From: Pseudomonadota bacterium
GTDB lineage: Bacteria; Desulfobacterota; Desulfovibrionia; Desulfovibrionales; Desulfovibrionaceae
Reading direction: 5' to 3'
DNA length: 6,535 bases
Assembly (NCBI GenBank): GCA_023450535.1
Contig: JAEXGX010000349.1
Location: 1-6,535, forward strand
A model generated the notes under the pieces. The model did not search any database, was not told the DNA's origin, and saw only the letters and a list, made by a program, of their open reading frames with translations. Positions 4,510 through 6,535 of this stretch are shown here, piece after piece. A program made the position numbers and the translations under genes. How positions within the stretch are numbered: position 1 is the stretch's first letter; the number at the start of each line of letters is the position of its first letter.

Positions 4510-5433
4510 ATGTCTGCCCCTCGTCAGATCAAACTCGGCATTCCCAAAGGCTCTCTTGAAGAGGCTACCATTTCTCTGTTTGACAGAGCCGGGTGGAAAA
4601 TCCGCAAGCATGTGCGCAACTATTTTCCGGATATCAACGACGTGGATATTACCGCCCGTCTCTGCCGGGTACAGGAAATTCCCGGCTATATCCGGGACGG
4701 CGTGCTGGATGTGGCCCTGACCGGCAAAGACTGGCTGCTGGAAACCGGTGTGGATTTTGCCGATGACCGGAAAGGCGATGCGGGCGGAGAAGCTCCGGTC
4801 CGCATGGTGTCGGACCTTGTCTATTCCAAGGTGTCCAACCGCCCTGCCCGCTGGGTACTGGCCGTGGCCGGGGATTCCCCCTACCGCAGGCCCGAAGACC
4901 TCGCAGACAAGCGGATCTCCACGGAACTCAAGGGCGTAACCACCCGCTATTTTGAGAAACTGGGGATTCCCGCGCAAATCAGTTACTCGTGGGGCGCAAC
5001 GGAAGCCAAGGTAGTGGAAGGGCTGGCCGATGCCATTGTTGAAGTGACGGAAACGGAAACCACCATCCGCGCTCATGGCCTGCGCGTCATTGACGAAGTG
5101 CTGGTCACCAACACTGTGCTCATTGCCAATCGTGACGCCATGCGCGATCCGTTCAAGCGGGCCAAAATCGATCAGATTGATCTGTTGCTTCAGGGCGCAT
5201 TGCGGGCGGAAAGCCTGGTCTGCCTCAAAATGAACGCCCCTTCTGCCAGACTGGATGAAATTCTGAACCTGCTGCCCGCCCTCAATTCTCCCACAGTAGC
5301 CAGCCTGCGCGACCCGGCGTGGCTGTCTCTGGAAACCGTGGTGGACAGTAACCTGGTACGCGATCTCATCCCCCGCCTGCGCAAAATCGGCGCGGAGGGC
5401 ATTCTTGAATACAGCCTGAATAAGGTTATTTAG
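4510..5433 (+). CDS. hisG: ATP phosphoribosyltransferase, long form
   Basis: HisG condenses ATP with PRPP to phosphoribosyl-ATP, the committed step of histidine synthesis, and is typically feedback-inhibited by histidine. The 307-residue product is the long (hexameric) form, which carries its own C-terminal regulatory domain and needs no HisZ. Visible motifs: KLGIPKGSL (8-16), GVLDVALTGKDWL (64-76), and the PRPP-binding region GATEAKVVEGLADAIVEVTE (162-181) followed by TETTIRAHGL. The ACT-like C-terminal domain runs from about residue 230 (VCLKMNAP) to the typical ending GAEGILEYSLNKVI. AAGGAG (4496-4501) is a strong ribosome-binding site 8 nt before the ATG. Its own terminator-bearing leader (copy B) suggests that hisG is expressed at least partly apart from hisI. 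No histidine-rich leader peptide is visible upstream. Confidence 0.97.
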   Translation: MSAPRQIKLGIPKGSLEEATISLFDRAGWKIRKHVRNYFPDINDVDITARLCRVQEIPGYIRDGVLDVALTGKDWLLETGVDFADDRKGDAGGEAPVRMVSDLVYSKVSNRPARWVLAVAGDSPYRRPEDLADKRISTELKGVTTRYFEKLGIPAQISYSWGATEAKVVEGLADAIVEVTETETTIRAHGLRVIDEVLVTNTVLIANRDAMRDPFKRAKIDQIDLLLQGALRAESLVCLKMNAPSARLDEILNLLPALNSPTVASLRDPAWLSLETVVDSNLVRDLIPRLRKIGAEGILEYSLNKVI

Positions 5434-5484
5434 GGAGGGGCGCTGCCCTTCCATGCCTCCCCGCAAGGGGCTTCAAGCCCCTTG
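5433..5484 (+). terminator. Hairpin cluster immediately after hisG
   Basis: GGGAGG (5433-5438) pairs with CCTCCC (5456-5461), beginning at the last base of the hisG stop codon. It is followed by CAAGGGGC (5464-5471) pairing with GCCCCTTG (5477-5484) around TTCAA. The second is a strong stem, but the next bases are ATCCCCATTTG, with no real U-tract. This may be a transcript-end stabilising structure or a weak terminator. Confidence 0.5.
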
Positions 5485-5494
5485 ATCCCCATTT

Positions 5495-5568
5495 GACCGC
5501 GCTCGCGTTGAGCAAGAGAGGAATGCCGACACAGCCTTCTCTCCCTTGAGCTCAACGCGAGCGCGGTC
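5495..5568. repeat. Long inverted repeat with a 19-bp perfect stem
   Basis: GACCGCGCTCGCGTTGAGC (5495-5513) is the exact reverse complement of GCTCAACGCGAGCGCGGTC (5550-5568). The 36-nt spacer can add an inner stem (AGAGAGG near 5515-5521 with CCTTCTCT at 5535-5542, one bulge). It lies between the convergent hisG and MFS genes and could act on transcripts from either side. There is no T-tract, so an intrinsic terminator of classic form is not shown. A short mobile or REP-like repeat is the alternative. Confidence 0.65.
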
Positions 5569-5580
5569 TTCATGAGGGGT

Positions 5581-5611
5581 GCAGGGAGAATCAGTTCCCC
5601 TGCCAAATTTT
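5581..5611 (+). terminator. Hairpin followed by a short T-run, downstream of hisG
   Basis: GCAGGGAGAA (5581-5590) pairs, with one bulge or mismatch, with TTCCCCTGC (5595-5603), followed by CAAATTTTGG. The stem plus T-run resembles an intrinsic terminator for + strand transcripts that pass the earlier hairpins. The T-run is short. Confidence 0.4.
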
Positions 5612-5641
5612 GGAGCGAACCCCCAATGCCTGGGGCCGCGC

Positions 5642-6535
5642 CTAATTCCGTTCCGGGTCCTGCCCGAATGTTTCCTTCATGAGCAGGCACATTACAAGGG
5701 CGATGACGAAATTGCCCACCAGTACCCAGGACGCGGCGGCAAAGGCCGGGCCCGAAGTCCCGCTTTCCAGAGCAGCCAGGGCCAGCACAAGCGCGAACAA
5801 TTTTTGCACGACAATACTCCACAGAGGCTGAAGCATGTTCATGCACCCGGACGCCGTACCAACCAGACGCAACGGGAATATCTCACGCAACATGGAGAAG
5901 GCCATGGGCGCGGTCGCACAGGTACCCAAAGTAAAACCTATCATAATCGCATAGGCGGCAACACCGGAAGGATTAGCGCAAAAAGCCATACCCAACGCGG
6001 TAAGCAGTCCGCAGCAGGTTCCGAAAAACAAGGGTTTCTTCCGACTTTTGAGCCATGTGTCAGACAGCCAGCCCGTCAACGGCTGGGCGGTCAGGGCCAG
6101 TAACGATCCCACGGTCAGTACGAGGGAAGCTGCTTCCTTGCTCAGCCCGCATCCCTGCATCAGATACGGTCCCCACAGCAGGGAAATCATGGCGAAATAG
6201 CCTCCCATGCTGCACATGCACCACAGCGCCACAGGCCAAAAAAAACGAGTCTTTAATACTTCCCCGATTCCCCTGACCAAAGCAGAGGGCGAAGCCTTTT
6301 TGCGCGGCGCCGTTTCGGGCGTCGGAGTATCGCGCACAAAAATCCAGATCAGTATCGCAAATGCCAGAGTCAGAACGCCCGCGCCCACAATGGGGACACG
6401 CCAACCGAAATGCGAACTGAGAAAGGCCAGCGGCGGCGCGGCCAAAATCCCCCCCAGTCCGCCGCACCCGAGCAGCACAGAAGATGCCCGCCCGAAGCTG
6501 GCGGGGGGAAACCACGCGGCCAGCAACACCATGCA
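5642..6535 (-). CDS. MFS transporter, C-terminal part (runs off the right edge)
   Basis: The gene reads leftward and is cut by the window edge; 297 residues and the TAG stop are visible. The frame is open through base 6535, so the Met at 6532-6530 is internal or at least not shown to be the start. The pattern fits transmembrane segments 4 to 12 of a 12-helix major facilitator: WFPPASFGRASSVLLGCGG and GILAAPPLAFLSSHFGWR (TM4-5 region), a helix ending IWIFVRDTP (TM6), then a basic cytoplasmic loop (PRKKASPSALVRGIGEVLKT). A second six-helix half follows, containing LTAQPLTGWLSDTWLKSRKK, the typical MFS loop between TM8 and TM9, and it ends in LVMCLLMKETFGQDPERN. About 110-130 N-terminal residues should be missing if the length is usual. 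Substrate cannot be told. A 5-bp hairpin (CCCCA 5621-5625, TGGGG 5631-5635) lies just past its stop. Confidence 0.85.
   Translation of the reverse strand, partial: CMVLLAAWFPPASFGRASSVLLGCGGLGGILAAPPLAFLSSHFGWRVPIVGAGVLTLAFAILIWIFVRDTPTPETAPRKKASPSALVRGIGEVLKTRFFWPVALWCMCSMGGYFAMISLLWGPYLMQGCGLSKEAASLVLTVGSLLALTAQPLTGWLSDTWLKSRKKPLFFGTCCGLLTALGMAFCANPSGVAAYAIMIGFTLGTCATAPMAFSMLREIFPLRLVGTASGCMNMLQPLWSIVVQKLFALVLALAALESGTSGPAFAAASWVLVGNFVIALVMCLLMKETFGQDPERN

Noticed and set aside
1..6535. CRISPR array, tRNA, rRNA, transposase or defence genes
   Set aside because: No evenly spaced direct repeats, tRNA-like cloverleaf, rRNA segment or recognisable transposase or defence protein was seen on either strand.

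Overview
The window looks like a chromosomal housekeeping region of a sulfate-reducer-type bacterium, most likely Desulfovibrionales (Desulfobacterota). This assignment is an inference from gene content and order (zapB-like, zapA, 6S RNA, rny, hisI, long-form hisG) and from GC-rich third codon positions; no rRNA or other decisive marker is present. Coding regions are GC-rich, while the gaps before cobS and hisG are distinctly AT-rich.

Layout, left to right. Bases 2-70 probably hold the last 22 codons of an unidentified + strand gene, followed by a hairpin terminator. Bases 141-573 contain no convincing gene; they hold an inverted-repeat element (copy A), a possible degraded third copy and a separate 10-bp hairpin. 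cobS (cobalamin nucleotide-loop assembly) follows. Next comes a cell-division pair, a small ZapB-like coiled-coil protein and ZapA, then the 6S RNA gene directly behind zapA. rny (RNase Y) and hisI (histidine step 3) are 10 nt apart and probably cotranscribed. Copy B of the inverted-repeat element starts at the hisI stop codon and separates it from hisG (histidine step 1). hisG faces a truncated MFS transporter gene on the - strand; the gap between them is packed with inverted repeats, including a perfect 19-bp stem.

The genes fall into three jobs: coenzyme B12 synthesis (cobS), Z-ring assembly (zapB-like/zapA), and RNA regulation or turnover (6S RNA, RNase Y) linked by position to histidine synthesis (hisI, hisG). 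The zapA-6S RNA adjacency is also found in enterobacteria, where the next gene is ygfA; here it is rny.

The least explained feature is the repeated intergenic element (190-395 and 4321-4467). The two copies share an ungapped 49-nt left half (35 identical), a second conserved block around CCGCAAGTG, and 17-20 nt terminal inverted repeats. The right arm of each copy can instead fold alone into a terminator-like hairpin. A 1-nt indel between the copies shifts any reading frame, so the conservation is at nucleotide rather than protein level. It could be a MITE-like mobile repeat, a structured RNA leader or terminator module, or both. All other genes belong to well-known families.
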